Assembly: GCF_000698145.1 (NCBI RefSeq)
Contig: NZ_BAXB01000001.1
Coordinates: 248,001 to 312,000, forward strand
DNA: 64,000 nucleotides
Direction of reading: 5' to 3'
Origin: Geomicrobium sp. JCM 19039
Lineage (GTDB): Bacteria; Bacillota; Bacilli; Bacillales; Marinococcaceae
A program made the position numbers and the translations under genes. The notes beneath the pieces were generated by a model, which saw only the letters and a list, made by a program, of their open reading frames with translations, was not told the origin of the DNA and did not search any database. Positions 44,619-54,187 of this stretch are shown here, one piece after another (positions within the stretch are counted from its first letter, which is position 1; each line of letters starts with the position of its first letter).

Positions 44619-44665
44619 ATGTAAAGGAGAACGAATTGGACGTAAAGGGTTGGAGGTGTCTTACC

Positions 44666-44947
44666 TTGTCTAATGAAGATTGCAGACAGATAACGATTCG
44701 CCTTCCTCAATATTTATTGCAAGAGGTGGACAAAATGATCAAACATGATGGTGTGAACCGTAGTGACTTTATCCATCAAGCTGCAACTAAATATTTATTT
44801 GAGCGTAAACAGCAGGATGTCATTGAGCATATGCGACAGGGTTATGTTGAAATGGCAAACATTAATTTGAACCTTGCAGCGGAGTCTTTCGTTATTGAAG
44901 AAGAATGTGAACTTCAGATTGGCAGAAGATTAGTAAGCGGCGTTTAA
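44666..44947 (+). CDS. ndoAI: MazE-type antitoxin NdoAI (EndoAI), without adjacent toxin gene
   Basis: TTG at 44666 lies 7 bases after GGAGGTG. The 93-residue protein matches B. subtilis EndoAI: RHH DNA-binding start (CRQITIRLPQYLLQEVDKMI), then MRQGYVEMANINLNLAAESF and the C-terminal ERRLVSG-like GRRLVSGV. EndoAI neutralises the mRNA interferase EndoA (MazF), whose gene normally follows with an overlap. Here only 203 bp separate it from rsbR, with a terminator and no room for MazF (about 116 residues). Confidence 0.85.
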   Translation: MSNEDCRQITIRLPQYLLQEVDKMIKHDGVNRSDFIHQAATKYLFERKQQDVIEHMRQGYVEMANINLNLAAESFVIEEECELQIGRRLVSGV

Positions 44948-44986
44948 TACCCCCTTTTCTTGCTATTATTATTTCATATGTGTGTA

Positions 44987-45020
44987 AAAGTTGTCGTATG
45001 TTATTAGCGGCAACTTTTTG
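44987..45020 (+). terminator. Probable terminator after ndoAI
   Basis: AAAGTTG...CAACTTTTT hairpin with a 14-base interior containing CG pairs and a T-run; it separates ndoAI from the rsb operon. Confidence 0.6.
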
Positions 45021-45150
45021 TATGTTACAAATTGCTGAGCATTCGCATTGATTAGTTGATTTCACAGGATTAAAGTGAAATAATAAATGAAGTACGTTCA
45101 TCTTAAAAATGTATGATTGGATTTTCTCGATGATGGTGGTGTAAATAAGG

Positions 45151-46002
45151 ATGAAATCAGTAGTTTTGCAGCACTTAAAAGACAATAAATCCTTGTATAT
45201 TGAAGAATGGCGAAAGTCATTAGAACAACATGAGTTTACAAAACAAGGAAGCACATTTTCCAGTAAAGATATGCAACAAGAAATGAAAGACGAATTTATC
45301 TCTGTCGTCTTCCAATCTATAGAGCTGAGTAGTGAAGAGAACAGAGATGCTGTGCATCGATTTGCGAATCGCCTCATATATAATGGGTGGGCATTCAGTG
45401 AATTTATACGGAGTCTTCAAGCGTTGAGAAGAGTTGTCTTGCATAACGTATCTGCTAACTTTACAAAGGAAGAGTTTGTGGACGTGTCTGTTGAGTTTGA
45501 AGATTGGTTAGACGAACAGATTACTCGGTTAGCAGAAGAGTTCTCGAAGATTCAAAACGAAGTGATGACGATGCAAAAAACCGCAATGAAAGAATTGTCT
45601 GCACCATTAATTCCAGTCTTTGACAAGATTAGTGTGATGCCAATCGTAGGGACAATTGACACAAAGCGGGCAGCGCAAATCATGGAAAACCTTCTAGAAG
45701 GGATCATCGAGCATCGCGCTCAAGTCGTTCTCATTGATATTACAGGCGTACCAGTGGTGGATACAATGGTCGCTCACCACATTATTAAGGCGTCCGAAGC
45801 TGTAAGACTTGTTGGTGCCGAATGTTTACTCGTCGGAATTCGCCCAGAAATTGCACAGACGATTGTCAATTTAGGTATTGATCTAGATGCATTCACGACG
45901 AAAAGCACGCTAAAAAAAGGAATTGAAGCAGCACTTGAACTCACAAATCGGACAATCGAAACGAGCGAGCAGATGCAATCTAATGGAGGGTTGAAACGAT
46001 GA
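45151..46002 (+). CDS. rsbRA: Stressosome protein RsbR (RsbRA)
   Basis: The 283-residue protein has an N-terminal helical sensor-like domain (1-140) and a C-terminal STAS domain ([58 protein letters not shown]). Thr205 and Thr237 are in the positions phosphorylated by RsbT. With RsbS and RsbT it builds the 1.8-MDa stressosome that releases RsbT under stress. It overlaps rsbS by ATGA. Confidence 0.94.
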   Translation: MKSVVLQHLKDNKSLYIEEWRKSLEQHEFTKQGSTFSSKDMQQEMKDEFISVVFQSIELSSEENRDAVHRFANRLIYNGWAFSEFIRSLQALRRVVLHNVSANFTKEEFVDVSVEFEDWLDEQITRLAEEFSKIQNEVMTMQKTAMKELSAPLIPVFDKISVMPIVGTIDTKRAAQIMENLLEGIIEHRAQVVLIDITGVPVVDTMVAHHIIKASEAVRLVGAECLLVGIRPEIAQTIVNLGIDLDAFTTKSTLKKGIEAALELTNRTIETSEQMQSNGGLKR

Positions 46003-46355
46003 GAATCCCGATCCTAAAACTTGGCAGGTATTTGTTAATCTCTGTGCAAGTAGAACTTGATGACCAAACGGCACTTCAGTTTCAAGAAGATTTATTAAAT
46101 AAAATACACCAAGAAGGCTCATTAGGCGTAGTTATCGACTTGACGTCGGTAGACATGATTGATTCGTTCATTGCTAAAGTGATCGGTGATGTCGTCGAAA
46201 TGTCAAACCTAATGGGTGCTAAAGTTGTTTTGACAGGCATTCAGCCAGCAGTTGCCATAACATTGATTGACATGGGGGTATCTTTGCAAGAAGTACAGAC
46301 TGCTCTGGACTTAGAACAAGGCCTTGAAAGATTGCAACAGGAATTGGGGGGTTGA
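45999..46355 (+). CDS. rsbS: Stressosome scaffold protein RsbS
   Basis: The 118-residue single-STAS protein ([40 protein letters not shown]) has Ser56 in MIDS, equivalent to the RsbT target Ser of B. subtilis RsbS. It is the core of the stressosome and the negative regulator of SigB that RsbT must phosphorylate. Confidence 0.94.
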   Translation: MRIPILKLGRYLLISVQVELDDQTALQFQEDLLNKIHQEGSLGVVIDLTSVDMIDSFIAKVIGDVVEMSNLMGAKVVLTGIQPAVAITLIDMGVSLQEVQTALDLEQGLERLQQELGG

Positions 46356-46359
46356 CTAT

Positions 46360-46767
46360 ATGAATAACCAATCCTGTATTGAAATCGGAAACGAATGGGG
46401 GATTGTATCTGCACGTCAGGCCGGAAGAGAGTTATCAAAGAACATCGGTTTTGGCAGTGTAGACCAAGCAAGAATCACGACCGCAATATCTGAACTTGCA
46501 AGAAATATATATCTATACACAGAAATTGGACAAATCGAATTGACCTCCGTTGTGAAAGACAACGATGGGCGTGAAGGAATAAAGGTGGTCGCTCGTGACA
46601 AAGGGCCGGGCATAGAAAATCTTCGGGATGTTATGGTAGATGGATTTACAACCTCTGGCGGATTAGGTGCAGGATTACCGGGCGTAAAGCGATTAATGGA
46701 TGAATTTGACATTGAATCTATGCCAGGTGAGGGAACAACCATAACGACCGTGAAGTGGCTCCGTTAG
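46360..46767 (+). CDS. rsbT: Serine/threonine switch kinase RsbT
   Basis: ATG at 46360 (MNNQSCIEIGNEWGIVSARQ) follows GGGGGG. The 135-residue GHKL kinase has the N box (ISELARNIYLYT) and the G boxes (RDKGPGIENLRDVM, GGLGAGLPGVKRLMDEF). It phosphorylates RsbR and RsbS and, once free, activates the phosphatase RsbU. Confidence 0.94.
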   Translation: MNNQSCIEIGNEWGIVSARQAGRELSKNIGFGSVDQARITTAISELARNIYLYTEIGQIELTSVVKDNDGREGIKVVARDKGPGIENLRDVMVDGFTTSGGLGAGLPGVKRLMDEFDIESMPGEGTTITTVKWLR

Positions 46768-46785
46768 AGGAAGGGATGTTCCGTC

Positions 46786-47807
46786 ATGGACAGCTATGAA
46801 TTGCTCCAAACCAGTTATAAAAAGATATTGTTCAATTTCTTACACAAGAAAAACGAACAAAGCTTATACGATGCACAACAATTCAGTAAGAAAGTGTTGG
46901 AAGAGAACGTTTCTCCAGAAGAAATTGTAAGTATACATTTGGAGGTCATCCAAGAGCTGTACCCTGACCTCCCTGAAGAAACACAAGAATCGTTTCAGTT
47001 CCTCTTAGAAGTGATGATCGGGTATGGAATGGCATATCGAGAACATCAAATCCTCCGGAATAAACAACGAGAATTGGAATCAGAAATTGATATTGCTGCA
47101 GACATGCAGCATACCTTTATGCCTCAGGAGATTCCTCAAGTCGATGACCTTGATATCGGGGTCATTACCGTCCCAGCTTCAAAGATGAGTGGCGATTATT
47201 ATCATGTCATTAAAGATGTGAATGGGCACATTGGGTGGCCATTGCCGATATTATCGGCAAAGGAATTCCAGCTGCACTTTGCATGTCCATGATCAAATAC
47301 GCGATGGATAGCATGCCCAATGAGCTGCTGCCACCCTCTGAATTACTCGAGACGTTAAACCGAACAATTGAGCAAAATATTGCTTCTCATATGTTTGTGA
47401 CGATGATGTATGCCAGTTACAGTCATGATGAACATGTGCTTTATTATGGCGGAGCAGGTCATGAGCCTGGGTTTTATTATAATAAGCGAGCGGATCATTT
47501 TAGTGAACTTTACGCAAAAGGGGTTGCCCTAGGCATTTCCAGAGATGCGAAATACCGTCAATATGAACAATATCTAGACGAAGGAGACTTTGTCGTCCTA
47601 TTGTCTGACGGTGTGACCGAATCGCGTACCGAAGAGCGTTTTTTAGAGCGCGAAGAGCTTACAGATCTCATTCGAAAATACGCACACCTCTCTGCTCAAG
47701 AAATTGTCGATAACGTATATCGGGATCTCGAGCGTTGGCAAGGTTTAGAGTTACGTGATGACTTTACATTACTGATTCTTCGCCGGACGTTTACTAAATC
47801 GACATAA
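46786..47807 (+). CDS. rsbU: PP2C-type phosphatase RsbU (frameshifted)
   Basis: The N-terminal RsbT-binding domain (MDSYELLQTSYKKILFNFLH) leads into the PPM domain (AADMQHTFMPQEIP, KMSGDYYHVI). The frame breaks near 47234; restoring one G (ATT GGG GTG GCC) gives GVAIADIIGKGIPAALCMSM and the rest of the domain (VLLSDGVTES, ELRDDFTLLILRR), about 340 residues as expected. RsbU dephosphorylates RsbV-P. The break falls in a G-run and is probably an error. Confidence 0.92.
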
Positions 47808-47821
47808 CGGGTAGAGTAACC

Positions 47822-47846
47822 TAGCGGCCACTGGCCGCTTTGTTTT
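47822..47846 (+). terminator. Terminator between rsbU and rsbV
   Basis: AGCGGCCA / TGGCCGCT hairpin followed by TTGTTTT. In B. subtilis this gap holds the SigB promoter; here no clear SigB -35/-10 pair is seen. Confidence 0.6.
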
Positions 47847-47922
47847 ATAAGTACTCATTTATCATTCATTTATTGGAATGCTATAGATTACAGCAAGAAT
47901 TTTGGGGAGGGTTTTTTCAGCT

Positions 47923-48255
47923 ATGAAGCTTGATCTAAAGAAAACAGCCATTGATAACGGTACGAAGTTATTCGTATCAGGAGAGATTGACGCATATACT
48001 GCACCACAGCTTAAAGAAGCGCTTGCCCCGTTAACGAGCGAAGAGAACAGTAAAACGGTCGTTGATTTGGCTGGCGTTGATTATATTGACAGTACGGGGC
48101 TTGGCATTTTTGTTGGCGCCCTTAAAGAAGCGCATAATCATAATGGAGAACTGAAGATTGTCTCACTCAACCATAGAGTAAAACGGTTATTCACAATTAC
48201 CGGCCTGGACGAGGTTATGGACATCGATGAAGAGAAGGAGGAAGCCAAGAGATGA
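47923..48255 (+). CDS. rsbV: Anti-anti-sigma factor RsbV
   Basis: ATG at 47923 (MKLDLKKTAIDNGTKLFVSG) has GGGGAGGG 11 bases upstream. The 110-residue STAS protein has Ser57 in DYIDSTGLGIFVGAL, the RsbW phosphorylation site. Unphosphorylated RsbV binds RsbW and frees SigB. Overlaps rsbW by ATGA. Confidence 0.95.
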   Translation: MKLDLKKTAIDNGTKLFVSGEIDAYTAPQLKEALAPLTSEENSKTVVDLAGVDYIDSTGLGIFVGALKEAHNHNGELKIVSLNHRVKRLFTITGLDEVMDIDEEKEEAKR

Positions 48256-48734
48256 AGGCTAAACTCGACAAAATTGAGATGAAGGTGCCTGCAAAGCCGG
48301 AATATGTGAGTATTGTTCGTTTGACCGTTTCTGGAATTGCGAATCGTATGGGATACGCTTACGATACGATTGAAGATATGAAGGTTGCGATCGCAGAAGC
48401 ATGTACAAATGTAGTGGATCATGCTTATGATGAGGGTCATGGAGATATTAACCTTGCCTTTACAATGTTTGAAGATCGGTTTGAAATGATGGTCTCTGAT
48501 GAGGGTGGGAAGAATCCGACGCTCAAGAAAGCGAATGGACCAGTTAATGCAAGCACCCCTGTTCAGGATTTGCAGGAAGGAGGCCTTGGGCTGTTTTTAA
48601 TCGAAACGCTGATGGACGAGGTAGACATTCAGCAAGGAAACGGTGTTACGATTAAAATGAAGAAGTTCTTACAAAGGGATGAGGTGGCTCAAGGTGCCGA
48701 TGGACTCGAAGCAACAGTCAACGAAAAAGGCTGA
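48252..48734 (+). CDS. rsbW: Anti-sigma factor and kinase RsbW
   Basis: The 160-residue GHKL kinase has the N box (AIAEACTNVVDHAYDEG, Asn53) and the G box (DLQEGGLGLFLIETLMDEV). It holds SigB inactive and phosphorylates RsbV. The sigB start lies within its last 41 bases, so the two are coupled. Confidence 0.95.
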   Translation: MKAKLDKIEMKVPAKPEYVSIVRLTVSGIANRMGYAYDTIEDMKVAIAEACTNVVDHAYDEGHGDINLAFTMFEDRFEMMVSDEGGKNPTLKKANGPVNASTPVQDLQEGGLGLFLIETLMDEVDIQQGNGVTIKMKKFLQRDEVAQGADGLEATVNEKG

Positions 48735-49484
48735 GCAACCAATTTACGAATGGATTACCGAGTTTCAGCAGGACCCTAACGAAGACGTGCAAACGAAACT
48801 CGTCTTGCATTTCGAATCTCTTGTACAGTCATTGGCGAGAAAGTTTTCTAGGGGACAAGGTCATGACGACGACTTATATCAAGTCGGAATGATCGGGTTG
48901 CTCGCTGCCCTCAGACGTTATGATGCGTCGTTTAACCGGTCTTTTGAATCGTTTGCTGTGCCAACCATCGTCGGTGAGATCAAGCGGTTTATTCGCGATA
49001 AGACATGGAGTGTACATGTGCCAAGCGAATTAAAGAATTGGGCCCTAGAATTAAAAAAGCGGTTGAAGAACTGACGACTGAATTGCAACGCTCTCCTCAA
49101 GTGAATGAGATTGCCAATCACTTAGAAGTTAGTGAAGAAGAAGTGCTTGAAACGATGGAGATGGGTAAGAGTTATCAAGCATTGTCCGTTGACCGCTCGA
49201 TTGAAGCGGATGCAGAAGGCAGTGCGGTGACGCTGCTTGATCTTGTCGGTTCAACTGACGAAGGGTTTGAGCAGACGGATCAACAACTGCTTCTTGAGAA
49301 GGCATTTGCAGTTCTTACAGAGCGTGAGAAAGAGATTTTAAAGTGCACATACTTTGAGAACCTTAGTCAAAAAGAAACAGGAGACTTGTTAGATATATCG
49401 CAAATGCACGTATCCCGACTCCAAAGACGCGCGTTGCAGAAGTTGCGCGAATCCATTCGAGTCGAACCATCGGAGTGTTACTAA
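48694..49484 (+). CDS. sigB: General stress sigma factor SigB (frameshifted)
   Basis: GTG at 48694 has GAGGTGG 7 bases upstream; ATG at 48700 is the alternative. The first frame covers region 2 (DDDLYQVGMIGLLAALRRYD, FAVPTIVGEIKRFIRDKTWS plus VHVP). After 49023 the second frame continues RIKELGPRIKKAVEELTTEL, VSEEEVLETMEMGKSYQALS and region 4 (SQKETGDLLDISQMHVSRLQ). One missing G (CCAAGGCGA read as CCAAGCGA) explains it. The fused protein of about 263 residues is a clear SigB. Confidence 0.93.
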
Positions 49485-50097
49485 TGGTGCTAAATAAAAT
49501 CATCGAAGAACAACATTCCAATGCCACAACAGCTGCATTCCAAGCCGGAAAGAATGGGAATGCAGTCTGCGGTGACATGTTTATTACTGTGGAGAATGAA
49601 CGGTATTTTCTAGCGGCTTTAGCGGATGGTCTTGGAAGTGGCAAAGGGCTCGCAAGTCTTCGGAGATTGCAATGGATATCGTCGAACAGAAATTCGATGC
49701 ACCGATGGAAGATATATTTGCTCTCGTGAATCGAGCGCTTGCTCACGAACGGGGCGTCGTTCTTACTGTCGTGAGGATTGATTACGTGAATAACCAGATT
49801 ACGTGCGGGAACATTGGAAACGTTGAATGCCTCTTGCAAATTGACAATAAAGATGTGATGAGACTAATTCCGACTGCGGGCTTCTTATCTGGTCGATCAT
49901 TCAAAGCAAGGGTGCATCACTTCACTTTTCAATCTAAGGTCGGCTTCGTTCTTCATTCTGATGGAGTGAACCACCTTGGCCAGAAGAGAAACTTAACAGA
50001 TGTTTATGATCGTCCAGCAGATGTAGTGAAACATTTATCAAAGAAAGTTTCCATAGATAAAGACGATGTAACCATTATATCTGGATATGTGCACTAA
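49484..50097 (+). CDS. rsbX: PP2C-type phosphatase RsbX (frameshifted)
   Basis: ATG at 49484 overlaps the sigB stop. The N-terminal part reads GKNGNAVCGDMFITVENERY and FLAALADGLGSGKGLA; after a missing T near 49660 the other frame continues EIAMDIVEQKFDAPMEDIFA, CGNIGNVECLL and VGFVLHSDGVN to 50097. It is about 204 residues, as in B. subtilis. RsbX dephosphorylates RsbR and RsbS and resets the stressosome. Confidence 0.9.
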
Positions 50098-50119
50098 TCT
50101 TCTATACTTTATTCTGTCG

Positions 50120-50151
50120 AACGCGAAGCTCTCTGGGCTTGCGTTTTTTTT
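50120..50151 (+). terminator. Terminator after rsbX
   Basis: AACGCGAAGC / GCTTGCGTT hairpin with one bulge, followed by eight T; it ends the SigB operon. Confidence 0.8.
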
Positions 50152-50221
50152 CGTTTTGAATCATGAAGTAACTATTGAATCTATGATACAGTATGGCTAT
50201 GAAGCTGGGAGGTTTGTGCAT

Positions 50222-52406
50222 ATGGAAATGCTCAATGAAGAAGAGATGCTGGAACTCATCGCCGAAAAAGCTAACGTAAATACGAGTAAAGCGAAGGCGA
50301 TGATTGACCTGCATAAAGAAGGGAATACCATTCCTTTTATCGCTCGTTATCGTAAAGAGCAAACAGGCAATGCTGATGAGATTGTCATTAAAGAAGTGCT
50401 TGATCTTTATCAATATGAAACACAACTTGCTGAACGAAAAAGTGAAGTGTACCGCTTAATCGATGAACAAGGCAAGATGAATGAAGATATTCAAACGAGC
50501 ATTGTAAATGCAAATAAGCTGCAAACGCTTGAAGACATCTACCGCCCGTACAAACAGAAAAAACGAACGAGGCGACGACTGCCAAAGAAAAAGGGTTAGA
50601 GCCACTCGCTGAAGCCATTTATGCGCTGCCAAAAGAAATGAATGTAGAAAAAGAATCGGAACGTTACTTGAACGAAGAACTTGGCGTTGATTCAATTGAA
50701 GATGCCATTACTGGCGCACAAGATATCATTGCGGAATGGATTTCCGATGACGCGGGCATTCGCAAGATGTTCGATCCATCACCTATAAGCAAGGGATAAT
50801 CGAAGCGAGCAAAAAGAAAAATGCTGTTGACGATGAAGGCATCTATGAAATGTACTACGAATTTGAAGAGCGTGTGAACCAAGTTCCGTCATATCGTATT
50901 CTTGCGATGAACCGTGGGGAGAAGGAGAACGTACTGCGTGTGTCTGTGAGAATTGACGCCTCTCTTATGAACGACCGTATTGAAAAGCGGATTGTGAAGC
51001 GTTTCGGTTCACCCGCCCTCCCCTATGTACAAAGAGCGATTGAGGATGGGTACAAACGGTTAGTTGCTCCTTCTATAGAACGAGAAATCCGGAATGAATG
51101 CACAGAAGCAGCAGAAGAAAAAGCCATTCAAGTGTTTGCGTCAAACTTGAAACAGTTGCTTCTTCAACCTCCGTTCAAAGAAAAAGTTGTACTAGGCATT
51201 GACCCTGCGTATCGAACAGGCTGTAAGTTTGCTGTCGTCGATGGGATTGGAAAAGTATTAGAAACAGGAGTTATGTACCCAACACCGCCTGTGAATGATA
51301 CGAAAAAAGCGGGTGCTATTGTAAAGCGGCTCGTCGAGACGTACAGTGTGACAGTGATTGCAATTGGTAATGGGACCGCTTCTCGGGAAACAGAGACCTT
51401 TGTTGCCGATCTCATAGCTGAGGCTAATCTCGACGTTGCATACCTTATTGTGAATGAGGCTGGAGCAAGTGTATACTCCGCGTCAGAGAAGGCACGCGAA
51501 GAATTCCCTGATTTAGAAGTGGAAAAAAGAAGTGCAATCTCGATTGCAAGACGTTTGCAAGACCCACTATCTGAACTCGTGAAAATTGATCCAAAATCTA
51601 TTGGTGTTGGGCAGTATCAACACGACGTTAGCGCAGGCAAGCTGTCTGACAGCCTTGATTTTGTTGTCGAGTCAGCAGTAAACCTCGTCGGCGTTGATGT
51701 GAATACAGCTTCTTCTAGCTTGCTCCAATATGTGGCAGGTCTTAATGGCACGGTTGCGAATTTGATCGTGAAGCACCGCGAAGAGAATGGCAAATACATG
51801 TCGAGATCCGATTTGAAGAAGGTACCAAGACTCGGTGCAAAAACGTTTGAGCAAGCTGCAGGTTTTCTGCGTATCGTAGAAGGCAAAGACCCTCTTGATC
51901 AAACACCGATTCACCCAGAAAGCTACAAAGTCACGAAGCAACTGCTCAAAGACATGAACATAAAACCACAAGAAATCGGCTCAGAAGACACGAAAGAAAG
52001 ACTACAGATTGCAGAGCTCGAACAGCTGAGTAACGAACTCGACGTTGGTAAAATCACGTTACAAGACATCGTGCAAGCGCTCATGCGCCCAGGAAGAGAC
52101 CCTCGTGAAGATTTACCGAAACCGATTTTAAAAACAGGCGTCATGGCGATGGAAGATTTAGATGAAGGGATGGAGCTTACAGGCACAGTTCGAAATGTCG
52201 TTGATTTTGGCGCGTTTATTGATATTGGCGTGAAACAAGACGGGCTTGTCCATATTTCCAAGCTCGCCAATCGTTTTGTAAAGAACCCACAAGACGTCGT
52301 CGCTGTTGGCGACATCGTGACTGTCTGGGTTGAAAGCGTAGATGAGCGTAAAGGGAGAATTGCACTGACGATGCTGCAACCGACCAAGAAGAAAGTGACG
52401 ACCTAA
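50222..52406 (+). CDS. tex: RNA-binding transcription accessory protein Tex (two frameshifts)
   Basis: ATG at 50222 follows GGGAGG. The three frames read continuously as Tex (about 728 residues): NTIPFIARYRKEQTGNADEI, LEDIYRPYKQKKRTR; then TTAKEKGLEPLAEAIYALPK; then from about 50775 ITYKQGIIEASKKKNAVDDE, the YqgF-like domain (VVLGIDPAYRTGCKFAVVDG), the HhH part (KVPRLGAKTFEQAAGFLRIV) and the C-terminal S1 domain (GTVRNVVDFGAFIDIGVKQD). Single-base deletions near 50570 (G-run) and 50772 explain the breaks. It is the homologue of B. subtilis YdcI, in the same position. Confidence 0.92.
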
Positions 52407-52416
52407 CAACACCATT

Positions 52417-52452
52417 AAAAACCTAAGCGAATGGAATTCGCTTAGGTTTTCT
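52417..52452. terminator. Bidirectional terminator between tex and cmpA
   Basis: Stem AAAACCTAAGCGAAT / ATTCGCTTAGGTTTT with loop GGAA-type spacing. Confidence 0.9.
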
Positions 52453-52468
52453 TATGCCTGTGCAATTG

Positions 52469-52600
52469 CTATGATTGGAAGAGATCTTTATATTCATTTT
52501 TACGTAAATACGAATACCAACATTGATTGAGCATGACGATTTCATAATGGTTTTTTTCGTAATACGCCTTTTCCAACTGTTTTCTTAACCAATAAGGCAT
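52469..52600 (-). CDS. cmpA: Cortex morphogenetic protein CmpA
   Basis: ATG at 52600 follows GGAGGGGATGGC. The 43-residue protein MPYWLRKQLEKAYYEKNHYE then IVMLNQCWYSYLRK matches B. subtilis CmpA (37 residues), which sits at the same place between ydcI and ydcK. CmpA delays cortex assembly through SpoIVA degradation by ClpXP during sporulation. This supports a spore-forming host. Confidence 0.88.
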   Translation of the reverse strand: MPYWLRKQLEKAYYEKNHYEIVMLNQCWYSYLRKNEYKDLFQS

Positions 52601-52708
52601 GCCATCCCCTCCTTGCCGTATAGGATAAGGTACGGAAGGTGTTAGCCTTAGTATATGAGCACACGCTTGTATACGTTTACTAATTAAAAATAAAGTGTGG
52701 GTACGGGT

Positions 52709-53158
52709 ATGGAGAATGAACAATTGCAACAATGGACCGAGCAGCTCTCTTTGAACGCTTTCAATAAACCCTTTCGTCATCAGATCACATTTAATAACCG
52801 GTTGCGAACGACGGGTGGCAGATACATGCTCTCCACGCATCATATCGAAATAAATCCAAAACAGTTAGACTATTTCGGGGATGAAGAATTAAAACGAATC
52901 ATTTTGCACGAGCTATGTCATTACCATCTTCACTTAGAAGGAAAGGGCTATCAACATAAAGACAGAAGCTTCAAAGAACTGCTAGCTCAAGTCGGTGGAT
53001 CGAGGCATTGTCAGACGATACCAGGAATGTACAAACCCTTGACATATAAGCATTTGTACGAATGTAAGTCGTGTAGCAGACAGTACAAACGCAAGCGGCA
53101 AATCAACACGAAACAATACGTTTGCGGAGGGTGCAGAGGACGTCTAAAAAAAATTTAG
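52709..53158 (+). CDS. ydcK: SprT-like zinc metalloprotease-fold protein
   Basis: ATG at 52709 (MENEQLQQWTEQLSLNAFNK) matches the family start; GTG at 52697 is a weaker choice. The 149-residue protein has the HELCHYHLHLEG zinc motif and a C-terminal zinc ribbon (YECKSCSRQY, YVCGGCRGRL). It matches B. subtilis YdcK. SprT-like proteins resemble eukaryotic Spartan proteases, but the bacterial role is unclear. Confidence 0.9.
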   Translation: MENEQLQQWTEQLSLNAFNKPFRHQITFNNRLRTTGGRYMLSTHHIEINPKQLDYFGDEELKRIILHELCHYHLHLEGKGYQHKDRSFKELLAQVGGSRHCQTIPGMYKPLTYKHLYECKSCSRQYKRKRQINTKQYVCGGCRGRLKKI

Positions 53159-53166
53159 GAAAATCG

Positions 53167-53196
53167 TTGACGTTCTCTGAATCGCTATGATATATT
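53167..53196 (+). promoter_or_regulatory. Putative SigA promoter P1 of the tRNA cluster
   Basis: TTGACG, 18-base spacer, TATATT. About 150 bases upstream of the first tRNA. Confidence 0.55.
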
Positions 53197-53271
53197 ATAA
53201 CAGTCGCTAAGAGAGAGCGCGGAAAACGCGCCACAACAGCGATAAAGCAAGGAACATTACATAAAATGTTG

Positions 53272-53301
53272 TTGACATTGAAACAACTAAGATGTTATCA
53301 T
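53272..53301 (+). promoter_or_regulatory. Putative SigA promoter P2 of the tRNA cluster
   Basis: TTGACA, 18-base spacer, TATCAT. About 45 bases upstream of tRNA-Asn. Tandem promoters are usual for stable RNA operons. Confidence 0.6.
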
Positions 53302-53344
53302 ATTACTTGCCGTCATAAAATGACTGGCACTTCAATTGACAGAT

Positions 53345-53419
53345 TCCACAGTAGCTCAGTGGTAGAGCAACCGGCTGTTAACCGGTAGGTCGCTGGTTCG
53401 AATCCTGCCTGTGGAGCCA
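53345..53419 (+). tRNA. tRNA-Asn (GTT)
   Basis: Cloverleaf with acceptor TCCACAG / CTGTGGA, anticodon GTT in GGCTGTTAACC, T-loop GGTTCGAATCC and encoded CCA. First gene of a cluster in the position of B. subtilis trnS. Confidence 0.96.
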
Positions 53420-53422
53420 TTC

Positions 53423-53513
53423 GGAGAAGTACTCAAGTGGCTGAAGAGGCGCCCCTGCTAAGGGTGTAGGTCGCGCAAGCGGCGCGAGGGTTCAAATCCC
53501 TCCTTCTCCGCCA
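53423..53513 (+). tRNA. tRNA-Ser (GCT)
   Basis: 91 bases with a long variable arm; acceptor GGAGAAG / CTTCTCC, anticodon GCT in CCTGCTAAGG, encoded CCA. Confidence 0.96.
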
Positions 53514-53541
53514 TTGAATTACCTAACAAGTGGACAAGTAT

Positions 53542-53616
53542 GGCCCGTTGGTCAAGGGGTTAAGACACCGCCCTTTCACGGCGGTAACGCGGGTTCGAAT
53601 CCCGCACGGGTCACCA
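53542..53616 (+). tRNA. tRNA-Glu (TTC)
   Basis: Acceptor GGCCCGT / ACGGGTC, anticodon TTC in CCTTTCACGG, T-loop GGTTCGAATCC, encoded CCA. Confidence 0.96.
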
Positions 53617-53622
53617 ATATTC

Positions 53623-53698
53623 GGAGGGTTAGCTCAGCTGGGAGAGCATCTGCCTTACAAGCAGGGGGTCGGCGGTTCGATCCCGTCACCCTCCACCA
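53623..53698 (+). tRNA. tRNA-Val (TAC)
   Basis: Acceptor GGAGGGT / ACCCTCC, anticodon TAC in CCTTACAAGC, T-loop GGTTCGATCCC, encoded CCA. Confidence 0.96.
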
Positions 53699-53940
53699 TT
53701 TTCACCATTGACACCAGACGGTGAAACGAGTACAATAGAAAAAGTCTGCACGGCGCAACGAGCAGATGAGATGACCATTAGTGATGCGATAATCGTAGCT
53801 AATTCATTCAAAAAAATAGTATTTAAAAGAAGCAAGGAGTTCGCGGAAGCAACTGACTGAACGAGTGAGTGTACAATGTACACGACTCGAGTGAGGAAAG
53901 GAAGCTGACAAAGAAATCCGCCGCTTATTTTAAATAATAG
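53699..53940. other. 242-bp spacer inside the tRNA cluster
   Basis: There is no tRNA or 5S rRNA in it. It contains GTGTACAATGTACAC (a perfect 15-base palindrome about 53868-53882) flanked by purine-rich GAACGAGTGA and CTCGAGTGAGG. Its role is unknown. Confidence 0.5.
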
Positions 53941-54016
53941 GGGCCTGTGGTGTAGCGGTTAACATGCCTGCCTGTCACGCAGGAGATCGCGGGTTCGATT
54001 CCCGTCAGGCCCGCCA
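53941..54016 (+). tRNA. tRNA-Asp (GTC)
   Basis: Acceptor GGGCCTG / CAGGCCC, anticodon GTC in GCCTGTCACGC, T-loop GGTTCGATTCC, encoded CCA. Confidence 0.96.
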
Positions 54017-54063
54017 TTTACATTATTTGAGAAACCAATCCTTGAAAACTACAAAAATGAAAT

Positions 54064-54138
54064 TGGGCCATAGCCAAGCGGTAAGGCATCGGATTTTGAT
54101 TCCGTGATGCGCTGGTTCGAATCCAGCTGGCCCAGCCA
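54064..54138 (+). tRNA. tRNA-Gln (TTG)
   Basis: Acceptor TGGGCCA / TGGCCCA, anticodon TTG in GATTTTGATTC, T-loop GGTTCGAATCC, encoded CCA. Confidence 0.96.
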
Positions 54139-54187
54139 TTTTTTTCAAAAACCAGGTCGCTGCCGACCACAGATTTATTACACACAT

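Noticed and set aside
44948..45150. Hidden or frameshifted mazF after ndoAI
   Set aside because: The gap is 203 bp, contains a hairpin with T-run, and no frame shows MazF motifs such as RPVLIIQND.
53699..53940. 5S rRNA within the tRNA cluster
   Set aside because: No 5S-like sequence or length is found. The cluster is not part of an rRNA operon in this window.
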